Source: JACKBC01 sp041391125
Lineage (GTDB): Bacteria; Chloroflexota; Anaerolineae; Caldilineales; Caldilineaceae
Direction: 5' to 3'
Assembly: GCA_041391125.1 (NCBI GenBank)
Contig: JAWKON010000046.1
Location: forward strand, 1 to 64,000
DNA length: 64,000 nt
A program made the translations under genes and the position numbers. The notes under the pieces were generated by a model. The model was not told the origin of the DNA, did no database searches, and saw only the letters and a list, made by a program, of their open reading frames with translations. Within the stretch, counting starts at the first letter, position 1. Every line of letters begins with the position of its first letter. This document shows positions 55,913 to 64,000 of the stretch, piece after piece.

Positions 55913-56337
55913 TAACTTAGTCATAAGACTTAGACAAGTTGCTCAATCGCATTTTCCTACGGCGCCCTGTGCGGTAGACTTTGTAAATGCGGTGGGCAAA
56001 ACGCACGCAATGCCGCCAAGATTGTGTATTGGCTCTCTGCTGTGCACAACACCAACATACTATCCTTTGCTCTGCATGAAAACCGTAGTTTGATCTCTCT
56101 AGTAGAGTTTGCGGAAACTACGGTTTTCATCACAACCGCACTATAGGCCAAAGTATTCAGGATAGATCTTGACATTCTTAGCGGCTTTGCGTGCGCTATT
56201 CCATCTTATGCAACAAGAACTAACGATGACTATTTCCAAATTTAAATGAACCGCGACGTCACCCGAAGATTGTCTTTTCTTCGGGTGACTTCGCGGTTCA
56301 TTATTTTATGGGAATGGCCTGGAGAGTGTCCCAAAGC
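55913..56337. other. Intergenic region with two palindromes
   Basis: A perfect 16-bp inverted repeat (ATGAAAACCGTAGTTT at 56076-56091, complement at 56115-56130) lies in the middle. A second, longer stem at 56245-56302 (AATGAACCGCGA...TCGCGGTTCATT) probably terminates the small gene that ends at 56338 on the minus strand. No gene is supported; a 72-codon ORF at 55957-56175 looks spurious. Confidence 0.6.
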
Positions 56338-56595
56338 TCACGCGGCATGTTGCAGATCATACTCGGGCGCCACCTCGTCCCGTTCATCAATCCAAGCCTG
56401 CGCCGCCCGAATGGCCTGATCATCATCGTGGCCGTGGGCCACAAAGACCACGCGGTCGCCATCGTAGATCGTGGCGGTCACTTCTCCCATTTTGTGTACG
56501 GTCAGCTCAATTTCATGCAGTCGATATTCAAATTTGTGGCCATAAAGTTTTTGCAGCCCTATAATGCCAAAGGGCGTTAGTGGAATGTTTGCCAT
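56338..56595 (-). CDS. Small conserved hypothetical protein, 85 residues
   Basis: It starts at ATG 56595 with GGGAG just upstream. The sequence MANIPLTPFGIIGLQKLYGH leads to alternating beta strands (FEYRLHEIELTVHKMGEVTA, TIYDGDRVVFVAHGHDDD) and a C-terminal helix (AIRAAQAWIDERDEV). It is soluble and has no recognised domain. It is monocistronic with a palindromic terminator downstream. Confidence 0.65.
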   Translation of the reverse strand: MANIPLTPFGIIGLQKLYGHKFEYRLHEIELTVHKMGEVTATIYDGDRVVFVAHGHDDDQAIRAAQAWIDERDEVAPEYDLQHAA

Positions 56596-56773
56596 AGCTC
56601 CCTGCTTTCTGTCCGTATTCTTATGCCAACTCAAACAGACGCACCACCGTGGAGCGCCTGTTTGTATTTAGCATAGCGCACCGGGCCGAAAGTGGAACAG
56701 GTAGGTGGATAGATCGAGGACTGGCCAGGTGACGAAGCTGAGTCCTGGCCACTATGGCAATCCGCTGCGGGGT

Positions 56774-57334
56774 CTACGCTTCGACGGGGACGGCTACGCC
56801 CGGCAGCCCGTCCAAACTGCGGTTATTGTGCTCGATTTGGTAGGCGCGCACGCCTTCCGGTCCCAAGTGATCGCAATGCTTCTGCAGCGTGTCGCGCTGA
56901 CCGACGTACTCATATTTGGGTACGCCATAGCCGCAGGAGTCGGAGACGCGGGTCACGTCAGCGCGGATAATCGAGCGCACGCCGGGGTAATCGGGGAAGC
57001 GGGCGCGCAGCGCGCTGAAATCGGGGTGGTGCGGCTCGATCACCTGGCCCGCGCCGTGGAAGCGCACAATGTTGGCCGGGCCGCTGAAGGCGCAGAACAT
57101 GATCACAATGCGCCCGTTCTCCTTGAGATGCGCCACGGTTTCCACGCCGCTGCCGGTGAAATCGAGATAGGCCACCGTGTGCGGGTCAATAATCGTGAAG
57201 GCGCCCGCGCCACCCTTGGGCGAACAGTTGACCATCCCCTCGCCCGCCAACGGGGCGGTGCTCACAAAAAACATCTGCTGCGCGTTGACCCAGTTGGCCA
57301 GCTTGTCGTCGATAGATTCGTATGTGTTGCCCAT
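56774..57334 (-). CDS. Pyridoxamine 5'-phosphate oxidase-fold flavoprotein
   Basis: This 186-residue split-barrel protein of the PPOX family binds FMN or F420. Text such as VNCSPKGGAGAFTIIDPHTV, AYLDFTGSGVETVAHLKENG and IVIMFCAFSGPANIVRFHG is typical of PPOX proteins in general-stress or flavin-reductase roles. A strong ribosome-binding site (AGAGGAG) precedes ATG 57334. The substrate is unknown. Confidence 0.85.
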   Translation of the reverse strand: MGNTYESIDDKLANWVNAQQMFFVSTAPLAGEGMVNCSPKGGAGAFTIIDPHTVAYLDFTGSGVETVAHLKENGRIVIMFCAFSGPANIVRFHGAGQVIEPHHPDFSALRARFPDYPGVRSIIRADVTRVSDSCGYGVPKYEYVGQRDTLQKHCDHLGPEGVRAYQIEHNNRSLDGLPGVAVPVEA

Positions 57335-57350
57335 GATAAGCTCCTCTTTT

Positions 57351-57487
57351 AACTACAGAATACACAGATTTTACAGATTTTTCGCCTAAAGGCGACAGAA
57401 TCTGGCTCATATGAATTCCATGTAACGGATAGAACAGATGGATTCTCGAGGCGCCCAAAATCTGTGTAATCTGTAAAATCTGTAGTT
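57351..57487. repeat. Dispersed CAGATT repeat with ACTACAGA/TCTGTAGT ends
   Basis: AACTACAGA (57351-57359) and TCTGTAGTT (57479-57487) bracket ATTTTACAGATT/AATCTGTAAAAT-type text. It belongs to the same word family as the blocks at 18.7-19.3, 43.3 and 61.2 kb. It fills the spacer between two minus-strand genes. Confidence 0.75.
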
Positions 57488-57497
57488 CCCATCGTTC

Positions 57498-58734
57498 TCA
57501 GTCCACAATAGCCCCGTACGTCAACACACGCAACTCCCGGCGGATGGGATAGGTGGATGACGGCATGAGTTGCGTCAAAAAGATGACGATCTGTTCCTCG
57601 ACCGGGTCTACCCAAAAGGCCGTGGAGGCCGCGCCGCCCCACGCATATTCGCCCGGTGAGCCCAGAATTTGCGCCTTGGCCGGATTGAGCATGACCGAGA
57701 CGCCTAGCCCAAAGCCAATGCCGCTGTAGGTGGTCTCGCTAAAGACGGGGACGCCCATGCTGGCCAGATCGCCGTTGTGGGGCATGTGATTGGCTGTCAT
57801 CAGTTCGACGGTTTTGCGCCCGATAATGCGCACGCCATCGAGCTGGCCTTGGTTGAGCAACATCTGCGCAAAGCGGAAATAGTCGGCGCAGGTGGAGACC
57901 AGCCCGCCGCCGCCGGAGAGCCAAATAGGCGGCTGGCGATATTTGCTGGTAGTCGGGTCGTCGAGCAGGCGCAGACCGCTGGCCGGGGCGCCGCTTTGGG
58001 GGTCGGCGGCCACCGCTGGGCCATAATTGGCGGCAAAGCGCATCCTTTTCAGCCGGCACGTGGAAACCGGTATCCACCATGCCCAGCGGCGCAAAGATAT
58101 GCTCGGCAAAGTAGGCATCCAGCGTCTGCCCCGAGATCACCTCGACCAGATGACCCAAAATGTCGGTGGCAAAGCTGTAGTTCCAGCGCGTGCCGGGCGA
58201 GAAGAGCAGCGGCACGGTGCTCAGCTTTTGCACCATTTGAGCCAGCGTGCCTTCGCGCATATTGTGCTGCTGGTAAAGCCGCTCCACTGGGTGCGTATCG
58301 TCATTGCCATAGCTGAAGCCGGCCGTGTGCGTAAAGAGATCGCGGATGGTCACCTCGCGGTCGGGCGCCACGGTTTGCAGGTTGTCGCCGTCCCCGCCCG
58401 CATAGACTTGCAAATCTTTGAAAGCGGGAATAAAGCGCGAGACTGGGTTGTCCAGTTGGAACAGCCCTTTTTCATAGAGCTGCAAGAGGGCCACGCTGGT
58501 AATCGGCTTGCTCATGGAGTAGATGCGAAAGATGGTGTCCTCCTGCACAGGCAGCCCGCGCTCCACATCGCGCAAGCCATTCATGTGCAGATAGGCAGGC
58601 CGTCCGCGGCGCGCTACCATGACCATATAGCCGGGCAATTTGCCATCATCCACATAACGATCCAGGTGCGGAGCAATGTTGGCCAGGCGGGATGCATCAA
58701 GCCCAACCGCGGCCGCTGGTGTAAGCGTAAGCAT
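57498..58734 (-). CDS. Class C beta-lactamase-fold serine hydrolase (frameshifted)
   Basis: A ~412-residue cytoplasmic or weakly exported serine hydrolase of the penicillin-binding-protein/esterase group. The catalytic SxxK is Ser73-Met-Ser-Lys76 (FRIYSMSKPITSVALLQL). RDLFTHTAGFSYGNDD, WNYSFATDILGHLVEVISGQ with the Tyr motif, and LSGGGGLVSTCADYFRFAQM are standard. The third motif region WGGAASTAFWVDPVEEQIVI is at the end. There is no signal peptide. One frame change lies near 58040. It is more likely an esterase or peptidase than a beta-lactamase. Confidence 0.87.
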
Positions 58735-59076
58735 GGGGAGTCCTTTCAGGATGAATAAGTAGGGGGTGCAGATTTTGTAAACACGGATAGGGGGAACCCG
58801 GATCGAATTCGTATAACAAATATCTGTGTTCTTCCCATCCGTGTTTACAAATTCAGTAGATCACAACGGCAAGAGATAGGGCTGGATTCACCAATCAAGG
58901 CCGATGCCTATGTCGCCAACACCGTTGCGGTGTACTGAAATTGGCTTTGAACAGCAACGCCCTTGAAAAACCTACTGTAAAGTATACTGGTCGGCGGGCG
59001 TTTTTGAAAGTTGCTCGGCGTGTTATAATGAGGCAAAAGAGCAGAAGCGATACCCATCCCGACAAGGAGAACAACA
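58735..59076. other. Intergenic region with palindrome and a promoter for the zinc-finger gene
   Basis: TTTTGTAAACACGGAT (58773-58788) pairs with ATCCGTGTTTACAAA (58837-58851). Downstream, TATAAT at 59024-59029 with a weak TTTTTG box 17 bp earlier forms a likely promoter 48 bp before the ATG at 59077. No gene is seen. Confidence 0.6.
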
Positions 59077-59754
59077 ATGGCGCGCAAACAATCCCGCGGT
59101 AGCTGCACCTATTGTGGCCGAGAAATGTCCAAAGGCGGCATTAGTCGACATTTGAAAAGCTGTAGCGCTCGGCGGGAAGCAATGGCCGCTGCGTCCGATG
59201 GTAAAGAACAAAAATTATATCATCTACAGGTGCAGGACGCATGGGGTGGCGACTATTGGCTGCATCTGGAGATGAATGGCAACTCCTCGCTGCAACAATT
59301 GGACGATTATCTGCGCGCGATTTGGCTCGAATGTTGCGGCCATTTAAGTGAGTTCTCCATTGGCGGCGCCTGGAGCGGTATGGAAGTGGCCATGAATCGA
59401 AAAATTGATCGCGTCTTTGACATGACCGACGAACTCGATCACGTCTACGATTTTGGCACGACTTCCGAAACCAAGATCAAATGCGTGGGCGTGCGCAAGG
59501 GCGCCCCGCTGACCAAACACCCCATTGCGCTCATGGCGCGCAACACCATGCCCGAGGCCCCGTGCCAGGAGTGCGGTAAGCCGGCCGCCTGGCTGTGCAT
59601 GGAATGCATCTATGAACATGAACTGCCCGGCCTGCTGTGTGAAGAACATGCAAAAGATCATCCGCACGACGATTACGGCGGCGTGATGGCCTTTGTCAAC
59701 TCACCCCGCGTGGGCATGTGCGGTTATGATGGACCGGCGGAGCCGCCATATTGA
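59077..59754 (+). CDS. Plasmid pRiA4b ORF-3-like protein with two zinc-binding modules
   Basis: This 225-residue protein starts at ATG 59077 with AAGGAG eight bases upstream. It has an N-terminal C2HC zinc finger (SCTYCGREMSKGGISRHLKS plus Cys). The central pRiA4b/IS1096-passenger fold reads KLYHLQVQDAWGGDYWLHLE, LQQLDDYLRAIWLECCGHLS and VYDFGTTSETKIKCVGVRKG. A C-terminal Cys/His module follows (CQECGKPAAWLCMECIYEHE, then CEEHAKDHPHDD). The family's function is unknown; members occur on plasmids, in insertion elements and on chromosomes. It is monocistronic, with a long palindromic terminator. Confidence 0.82.
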   Translation: MARKQSRGSCTYCGREMSKGGISRHLKSCSARREAMAAASDGKEQKLYHLQVQDAWGGDYWLHLEMNGNSSLQQLDDYLRAIWLECCGHLSEFSIGGAWSGMEVAMNRKIDRVFDMTDELDHVYDFGTTSETKIKCVGVRKGAPLTKHPIALMARNTMPEAPCQECGKPAAWLCMECIYEHELPGLLCEEHAKDHPHDDYGGVMAFVNSPRVGMCGYDGPAEPPY

Positions 59755-59761
59755 GAAATTA

Positions 59762-59823
59762 AGGGGTAGGGGATTAGGAATTGGGATTGTCGCGACGATC
59801 ACAATTCCTAATCCCCTACCCCT
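59762..59823. terminator. 22-bp perfect palindrome after the pRiA4b-like gene
   Basis: AGGGGTAGGGGATTAGGAAT and two further bases (59762-59783) pair exactly with 59802-59823. The loop contains GTCGCGAC. It sits between converging genes and could stop both, although no T-run is present. Confidence 0.7.
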
Positions 59824-59899
59824 CTTGCGCCGACAAATCGCAACGATGAATAATCGATTATCAATACACCGTAGAGTTGGCGATGGTGGCGCAAACCGC

Positions 59900-61276
59900 C
59901 TAGCGGAACGGCAGCGGATAGAGCAGACCGCCATCAACATAGAGTGCATTCAAGCCACGCGGCAAGTTGAACTCAGTCTGCGGACCCAGGTTGCGGTTAT
60001 AGATGTCAGCGTAGTTGCCCACCTGCAGTACGGTCTGATAGCAAAAGTCATTTTCCAAGCCTAATCCCGCTCCCAATTCCCCCTCTAAACCGAGTAGGAG
60101 CCGCGCCGACACGTCTGTGCGATTGAGCGCCTGTTTGACATTTTTCTGCTCAATGCCCAGCAGCTCGGCATTAAACAGACATTGCACGGTCCAGGCCACC
60201 ACATCCAGCCAGCCATCATCGCCCTGGCGCACCAGCGGTCCCAGCGGCTCCCGGCTAATATCATCCACCAATATACGGTGTGCCGCCGGCTCGCTCAGCA
60301 ACAGCCGCTGCCCCAGCAAGCCCGATTTGTCCCCCGTGTAGCCCTGACAGCGCCCTTCCTCGTAGGCGGTGCGCAACGATTCGGAATCATCAAAGGGCAG
60401 AATTTCCAGCTCCAAGCCTTGCGCTTCGGAATAGTTGGCAATGTTGGTTTCCGATGTGGTGCCGCCGGCGACACACACAGCCTGACCGGCCAATCCGGCC
60501 AGATCAAAAATGGCGCTGTCCGCCGGCGCCATCACGCCTTGCCCATCGTAAAAGGTGACGGGCGCAAAATCAAAGCCCAGCGCGCTATCGCGGCTCAGCG
60601 TCCAAGTTGTGTTGCGCACCAGCACATCGACCTCGCCAGATTGCAGCGCCACAAAGCGCGTGCGACTGGTTAGGGGAATCAGCTTCACCTTATCCACACC
60701 ATCTTGTCCCAAAATGGCGGCGGCAATGGCGCGGCAGATGTCAATGTCAAACCCTCTGTATTCGCCATCATTGGGGTCGAGATAGCCAAAGCCGGGGGCG
60801 TTGACGTTGATGCCGCAGCGCAACTGGCCGCGATCCTGCACAAGCTGCAAGGTATTGCTCGCCTCGGCAACTTCCAGCGGCGTTGTAATCACCTGCGGTT
60901 CAAAAAAGCTGCCGCGCTGAAAATTTGCATCCAGCTCGTGCAGGCGGCTTTGCAGTTGCGTAAATTGCTGCTGCAGCGCATGATGGGCCGTTTGCAAAGT
61001 CAACAGTTCGGTTTCCAGCCGGCGCGCCGGCTGCGCCGGGCTGCAGCCGACCAGCATAACGGCGATCCACAGCAGCCAGAGCGCATGGCGTACGAATTGC
61101 GCAATGTGCTGTCGCACGACATGAACACATACTTTATTTGATTGACGAAATGACTCAACTGAAAAGAGATCTTTTAACCGCAGATTTCGTGGATTACGCA
61201 GATGATTTTGGCTAAGAATATCTGTGAAATCTGTGGAATCTGTAGTTTTCTCAGTGTCGTTACGAAATTGGCTCAT
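59900..61276 (-). CDS. Amino-acid-binding lipoprotein of the AapJ/BztA type
   Basis: A periplasmic-binding-protein-fold receptor for L-amino acids. Mature features are LQLVQDRGQLRCGINVNAPG, the ligand site YRGFDIDICRAIAAAILG, RTRFVALQSGEVDVLVRNTT, then the Trp TWTLSRDS and LENDFCYQTVLQVGNYADIY, as in general L-amino-acid-binding proteins. A lipobox (IAVMLVGCSPAQ) lies unusually far from the first ATG. The first ~50 residues from ATG 61276 are encoded by a dispersed CAGATT repeat. GTG 61117 would give a standard lipoprotein signal, but ATG 61276 overlaps the channel gene's stop (ATGA). A ~45-residue coiled-coil-like linker follows the Cys. No permease or ATPase genes are adjacent. Confidence 0.85.
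   Translation of the reverse strand: MSQFRNDTEKTTDSTDFTDILSQNHLRNPRNLRLKDLFSVESFRQSNKVCVHVVRQHIAQFVRHALWLLWIAVMLVGCSPAQPARRLETELLTLQTAHHALQQQFTQLQSRLHELDANFQRGSFFEPQVITTPLEVAEASNTLQLVQDRGQLRCGINVNAPGFGYLDPNDGEYRGFDIDICRAIAAAILGQDGVDKVKLIPLTSRTRFVALQSGEVDVLVRNTTWTLSRDSALGFDFAPVTFYDGQGVMAPADSAIFDLAGLAGQAVCVAGGTTSETNIANYSEAQGLELEILPFDDSESLRTAYEEGRCQGYTGDKSGLLGQRLLLSEPAAHRILVDDISREPLGPLVRQGDDGWLDVVAWTVQCLFNAELLGIEQKNVKQALNRTDVSARLLLGLEGELGAGLGLENDFCYQTVLQVGNYADIYNRNLGPQTEFNLPRGLNALYVDGGLLYPLPFR
61178..61250. repeat. Dispersed CAGATT repeat inside the 5' end of the AapJ-like gene
   Basis: AACCGCAGATTTCGTGGATT and AATCTGTGGAATCTGTAG flank a short middle. The words match those of the other CAGATT blocks. 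It lies between the overlapping start codon and the lipoprotein signal. Confidence 0.75.
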
Positions 61277-62841
61277 CGTAATTTCTCCATTTGATTGGTT
61301 CCATTTGTGTGGGCGGGCTGCACGCCCGGCGGCGTATGGTGTTCACCATGCAGGGCGCCCTCCGCGCTGGACACCATGTGCAACATCTGCAACTCGGCGG
61401 CGTCCACCATGCGCTTGATGGCTTTTTGGCGCTCGGTCACAATGGCGTTGACGCCATCGGCAAATTGGGGGTGGTTGTTGATAATCATGTTCATGATGGC
61501 GTGGGGCACGCAGATGACATCCACATCCTCGGCAGCCACGGCGCGGAAGGGGCTGATGGGCCGGTTAAACAGCCCGGTTTCGCCAAACAGATCGCCAGCG
61601 TGCAGCCGCGCAATTTGATGTTCAACACCGGCTGCATCCAGCGCGCGCAGATGCACCGCGCCGCTGAGCAACACGTAGAGCCCGGCTTCCGTATCACCGC
61701 TGGCCAATAGTTCTTCGCTGTGGGCAAAGCAGAGCAAGGTCGCTTCTTGGGCAAGCTGCGCGACCGCGCTGGGCGGCAACTGCTGAAATGTGCCCAGCCC
61801 GCGCAGGCGCGCCGCCAAAGCCGCCGGCGTCAGCTCGGCCTCCTTTTTCACGGTAGGCCCGTCATAATGGAAAAGATCAAAGGCGGGGCTGGGGAAAGAT
61901 ACGTCGTGGCGCTGGGCGTTGTACCAGACGCGCGTCATAAATTCGTTGTGAATTTCTTCCGTTTGGCCATAGTCGGCAATCCAATAGCGCACCTCATAGC
62001 CCATCAACGGGTCGTCAATCTTGATCACGGCCACTTCCGGCGGCGGGTCGGCCAGAATGCCCGGCGTATTGCGCATGGTGTCGAGCAACATGCGTTTGAC
62101 TTTGTTGGGCGGGTTTACGTAAGCCACGTCAATGGCCTGCACCCGCCGCGTCAAGGGGGTGGGGCGGCTGTGGTTCAAAATTGACTCCTGCGCAATGGCG
62201 CCGTTGGGAATCACCATCAAGTCGCCATCCCACGTTTTGATCAGCGTGGCGCGCCAGTTGACCTCCTGCACACAGCCGGTGGTTTCGCCAATGCGAATCC
62301 ATTCGCCGGCTGCAAACGGTTGATTGATCAGCAGCAGCAGCCCGGACACCAGATTGCTCAGCGTGTCTTGCAGCGCAAAGGCGATGACCACCGAGCCAAT
62401 GCCCAACGTGGTGGCCAGCTCGCCAATGGGCTGCCCCCACACGTTCTGCACCACGTGCAGCACAATGAGCAGCATTAGCGTATAGCCGGGCAGATTCAAC
62501 ACCAGTCTGGGTGTACTGTTGTACCAGGTGGCGCGATCTTTGATGGGGCGGAAAAGATTGCGAAAGAGGCGAAAAATGGCGACCACCGTAAACGACCAGA
62601 AGAGCGTGGCCGCCATGCGCAAAGCCAGCGATGCCTCGTCCACCAATATCACGTGGCGCAGCACCAGCAAAATGGCCAATGTCGGCAGAACGGCGTCGCG
62701 CATCAACCTGAGCGGTGCGGCCAGCGGATGCTCCAGCCGGCGCAGGCGGTCGATCCATTCGCTGAGCAGGGTGATGGCCACGGGGAAAAGCACGATCAGC
62801 GTCAGGCTCCAGTAAAAGAGCGGTGTTTGTAATATGTTCAT
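61273..62841 (-). CDS. MscS-type mechanosensitive channel with C-terminal cyclic-nucleotide-binding domain
   Basis: This 522-residue membrane protein has four helices at about 7-26, 50-66, 77-95 and 116-134, then the pore-lining MscS helix (ATTLGIGSVVIAFALQDTLS) and the beta domain (FAAGEWIRIGETTGCVQEVN, VIPNGAIAQESILNHS). Residues ~350-470 form a cNMP-binding domain with an intact phosphate cassette: FGE at 419-421 and Arg433 (FGETGLFNRPISPFRAVAAE). Such fusions are gated or modulated by cyclic nucleotides rather than tension alone. It begins 12 bp after the cyclase-like gene and overlaps the amino-acid-binding gene, so the three form one transcription unit. Confidence 0.92.
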   Translation of the reverse strand: MNILQTPLFYWSLTLIVLFPVAITLLSEWIDRLRRLEHPLAAPLRLMRDAVLPTLAILLVLRHVILVDEASLALRMAATLFWSFTVVAIFRLFRNLFRPIKDRATWYNSTPRLVLNLPGYTLMLLIVLHVVQNVWGQPIGELATTLGIGSVVIAFALQDTLSNLVSGLLLLINQPFAAGEWIRIGETTGCVQEVNWRATLIKTWDGDLMVIPNGAIAQESILNHSRPTPLTRRVQAIDVAYVNPPNKVKRMLLDTMRNTPGILADPPPEVAVIKIDDPLMGYEVRYWIADYGQTEEIHNEFMTRVWYNAQRHDVSFPSPAFDLFHYDGPTVKKEAELTPAALAARLRGLGTFQQLPPSAVAQLAQEATLLCFAHSEELLASGDTEAGLYVLLSGAVHLRALDAAGVEHQIARLHAGDLFGETGLFNRPISPFRAVAAEDVDVICVPHAIMNMIINNHPQFADGVNAIVTERQKAIKRMVDAAELQMLHMVSSAEGALHGEHHTPPGVQPAHTNGTNQMEKLR

Positions 62842-62853
62842 GTGGATGTTTCC

Positions 62854-64000
62854 CTAAGCAACTTCGGCGCGGACGATAGTGGCTGCGGGCGCCCGGTGGG
62901 CAGCCATTGCGGATGCTGCCGCCGCATCCACCGTCGGCGCATCCACCGCTGCATCGCCATCGGCGCCCGTTGCCACGCGATACACCTGAATCTCCTGTTC
63001 ATAATGGGCAACGGGCGGGGCGGGGCGCAGATTAAATTGTTCGTGCACGCGTTTATAGACATTTTCGGTGACCAGAATCGTATTCAATTCGGCCACGGTC
63101 TGAATGTGGTGCGCAATGTTGACGGTTTCACCCCATAGCTCAAATTGAAACTTTTTGGAGCCGACCACGCCCGAGATGACCGGACCGGAATCGATGCCGA
63201 TCTGCAACGTCAAGTTTTCATTGCGCTGATGGGCCAGCGCCATGGCCGCCTGCGCAAAATTGACCGTGCGCAGGGCGTGATCCAGGCGGGCGGTGGTTAG
63301 GCCGCAGACCGCCATATAGGTTTCGCCGATGGTTTTGATGCGCTGGAGATCAAAACGTTCCGCCGCTTCATCCAAATGGTTGAAGAGTTCCTCCAGCAGA
63401 TTGGCGAGGCCGCCGCCGCATTATGTTTAGACATTTGGGCAAAACCGTGCATGTGGATAAAGATGACCGAAACCTGCTGCAGCTGATCGGCAATGCGCTC
63501 GCCCGCTTTGAGCCGCTGGGCAATGGTGGCGGGCAATATATTGAGCAGCAGCCGCTCATTTTCGGCCACCTGCTCTTCAATCACCTCCTTTGTTGCCGGA
63601 TGCTCTGCACCATTTGGTTGAAATTGTGGGCCAGCTCGCCAAATTCATCATTGGTATGGATGTCGATATGCACGGCGCTTTGGCCATCGCGCAGCCCGCG
63701 CACGCCGGTGGCCAGCGTTTCAATGGGTTTGACAAAGTAAGCGCCAGCAGAATCGCCAGAAAGGAGACGCCCAAAATCAAGCTGACGCCCCAGATGAGCA
63801 TGTTGTGCTCCAGCGTATAGACCGGGGCGAAGGCTTCGGCAACGGCAATTTCGGAAAAGAGGCTCCACTCCAGCCCCTCCAGATTGAGCCGCCCATACGA
63901 ACTCAAGACGGGCGCGCCGCTGGGGCCATCCACAATGCGCGTATTTGTTTCACCGCTGAATGCGCTCTGCACCGCGTCCGAGGTCACCGGATGCAGCAAA
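62854..64000 (-). CDS. Membrane receptor with degenerate class III cyclase domain (partial, frameshifted)
   Basis: The 5' end lies beyond the window. The visible part has the end of an extracellular sensor domain (VLSSYGRLNLEGLEWSLFSE, dCache-like), a membrane helix (LIWGVSLILGVSFLAILLAL), a HAMP segment, a short coiled coil (EEQVAENERLLLNILPATIA) and a class III nucleotide-cyclase domain. In the cyclase core the first metal Asp is His (VSVIFIHMHGFAQMS), the second is Glu (IKTIGETYMAV), and the transition-state Arg is His (WGETVNIAHHIQ, Asn kept). Catalysis is doubtful. Two frame changes lie near 63418 and 63590. The protein ends in an Ala-rich tail. It is cotranscribed with the cNMP-binding channel. 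Confidence 0.85.

Noticed and set aside
55957..56175. 72-codon minus-strand ORF
   Set aside because: It runs across a perfect palindrome and has no ribosome-binding site or family features.

Overview
Organism. The window reads like a chromosome segment of a member of the Chloroflexota, probably from the Caldilinea/Anaerolinea side. This is inferred from gene content, not from a marker gene. The signs are Pro/Thr-rich membrane proteins with LysM or NBR1-type Ig domains, secreted proteins ending in a Leu-Pro-Leu-Val-x-Lys tail, an auracyanin-like cupredoxin, an isopentenyl phosphate kinase and a soluble-quinone (type B) succinate dehydrogenase. Base composition is moderately GC-rich. AT-rich islands coincide with likely imports: the rloA remnant, the Rhs tip/immunity segments and the EcoRV-like restriction pair.

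Layout, left to right. An IS1634-type element (23-1821) sits in an rloA-type ATPase gene and is followed by intact rloB. Then come a very large secreted beta-propeller/di-heme cytochrome protein, an extradiol dioxygenase and an NBR1-Ig/SH3 membrane protein. From about 10.8 to 17.7 kb, on the minus strand, lies a decayed Rhs (YD-repeat) polymorphic-toxin locus. It has a long core with one C-terminal tip, three orphan Rhs pieces, two tip/immunity pairs and a PIN toxin cassette on the opposite strand. Next are sdhC-sdhA-sdhB (minus), selA and an isopentenyl phosphate kinase. From 25 to 33.5 kb a compact same-strand cluster encodes rseP, a zinc-ribbon/LysM protein, a HEAT protein, a small protein, a TPR protein, a FecR-like protein and a GT39-like membrane glycosyltransferase. 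It is followed by an Nmad3 gene overlapping an atypical response regulator, a LysW-like acidic protein, a DMT exporter and a PhoB/PhoR-type pair.

The right half holds cdd, rluD-lspA, a nitrilase-like protein without its cysteine, DUF402, hisH and a cyclophilin. Then follow a cupredoxin plus di-heme peroxidase pair, an EcoRV-type restriction-modification system, a nucleoside hydrolase, a secreted metalloprotease, NUDIX, SDR and GNAT genes, a beta-lactamase-fold hydrolase and a zinc-finger pRiA4b-type protein. The window ends in a minus-strand unit: a cyclase-like receptor (cut by the window end), an MscS channel with a cyclic-nucleotide-binding domain, and an amino-acid-binding lipoprotein.

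Quality caveat. Most genes between 9 and 24.8 kb, and several others, are split by single-base frameshifts while their conserved sequence continues in another frame. Where checked, missing bases fall in short homopolymers, so consensus errors are more likely than mass gene decay. The coordinates of such genes are frameshift-corrected spans. Intergenic regions are rich in long perfect palindromes and in several dispersed repeat families.
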